Positions 4,900-5,113 of a stretch of 5,113 nt of DNA are shown here, piece by piece. Origin of the DNA: an uncultured Prosthecobacter sp. GTDB taxonomy: Bacteria; Verrucomicrobiota; Verrucomicrobiia; Verrucomicrobiales; Verrucomicrobiaceae. The stretch covers positions 1 through 5,113 of the forward strand of contig CANNUR010000228.1 in the NCBI GenBank assembly GCA_947523045.1. Direction: 5' to 3'. The position numbers and the translations under genes are program-made. The stretch's first letter is position 1. The number at the start of each line of letters is the position of its first letter. The notes beneath the pieces were generated by a model. It was not told the origin of the DNA. It worked only from the letters and a program-made list of their open reading frames with translations, and ran no database searches.

Positions 4900-5113
4900 T
4901 CAGTCGGTTGGCCAACTGGTGGTGCCGGATTCAAAGGGCAGGGGGTCATCGGTGTCAGGCACACCGTCGCGGTCGGCGTCGTCTTCGCTCTGGCGCGGAA
5001 AGGGGGCTGGAGCGCGGTCGGCGAGGGCCTGCCAGACGGCGCGGGCGAAATCGCCGCGGCTGCGTGTTCTGTCGGCGTTGACGGCGGGGCCGTCCAGATG
5101 GGGCGTGCACAGG
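4900..5113 (-). CDS. C-terminal end of a protein with an Asp-rich calcium-binding-like repeat, N-terminus outside the window
   Basis: The minus-strand frame is open from the window edge to TGA at 4900-4902, giving 70 residues. Almost every third codon position is G or C, which supports it over the other two frames. The visible part has a helical segment (SRGDFARAVWQALADR), then a linker, then DDADRDGVPDTDDPLPF, whose alternating Asp pattern matches a thrombospondin type 3 / EF-hand-like calcium loop. It ends in GTTSWPTD. Such short Asp loops close many secreted PVC-group proteins, including some FAD-dependent oxidoreductases; which family this is cannot be told from the tail alone. It is the first minus-strand gene before the PCPLCK gene, 45 bp away, and could share its transcript. 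It was missed by a plain ATG-to-stop search because its start lies outside. Confidence 0.7.
   Translation of the reverse strand, partial: LCTPHLDGPAVNADRTRSRGDFARAVWQALADRAPAPFPRQSEDDADRDGVPDTDDPLPFESGTTSWPTD

Noticed and set aside
4845..5112. Extension of the partial right-hand gene past 4900 to overlap the PCPLCK start
   Set aside because: Careful reading of 4900-4920 gives TGA in frame at 4900-4902, so the two genes do not overlap.

Overview
This is a GC-rich window, about two thirds G+C by eye. It most likely comes from a Verrucomicrobiota or related PVC-group bacterium. That is an inference from gene content: a Cys-type sulfatase beside a secreted propeller-like protein, a small membrane protein with a PCPLCK motif next to an SCO-family copper chaperone, and start codons without Shine-Dalgarno sequences. 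No species is assigned. Every protein gene lies on the minus strand; the one plus-strand gene is the RNA gene ssrA.

Left part (1-2166, minus strand): a two-gene unit. A secreted protein of unrecognised family with repeated propeller-like motifs (1375-2166) is followed after 13 bp by an exported arylsulfatase-type enzyme (1-1361), whose C-terminus runs off the window edge. Together they look like an export module for removing sulfate from an extracellular substrate, but the substrate cannot be read from the sequence.

Centre (2167-2714): a divergent intergenic region with a sigma70-like promoter, then a complete one-piece tmRNA (2307-2657). It has an encoded CCA, a G3-U acceptor pair and the tag ANSSELALAA. 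A near-perfect 13-bp hairpin (2670-2698) lies between the tmRNA and the convergent gene cluster and probably ends transcription.

Right part (2715-5113, minus strand): in order of transcription, the C-terminal end of a protein with an Asp-rich calcium-binding-like repeat (4900-5113), a small membrane-anchored PCPLCK protein (4444-4854), a 232-bp gap, an exported monohaem cytochrome c (3735-4211), a membrane-anchored SCO1/SenC protein (3039-3728) and an exported heavy-metal-associated (HMA) protein (2715-3020). The last three are packed with gaps of 6 and 18 bp and look like one operon for copper handling and electron transfer outside the cytoplasmic membrane, plausibly terminal-oxidase assembly. 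The PCPLCK protein is the least understood part and the best candidate for something undescribed.

No insertion sequence, integrase, CRISPR array, tRNA or rRNA was seen. The long plus-strand open frames are antisense shadows of the minus-strand genes.
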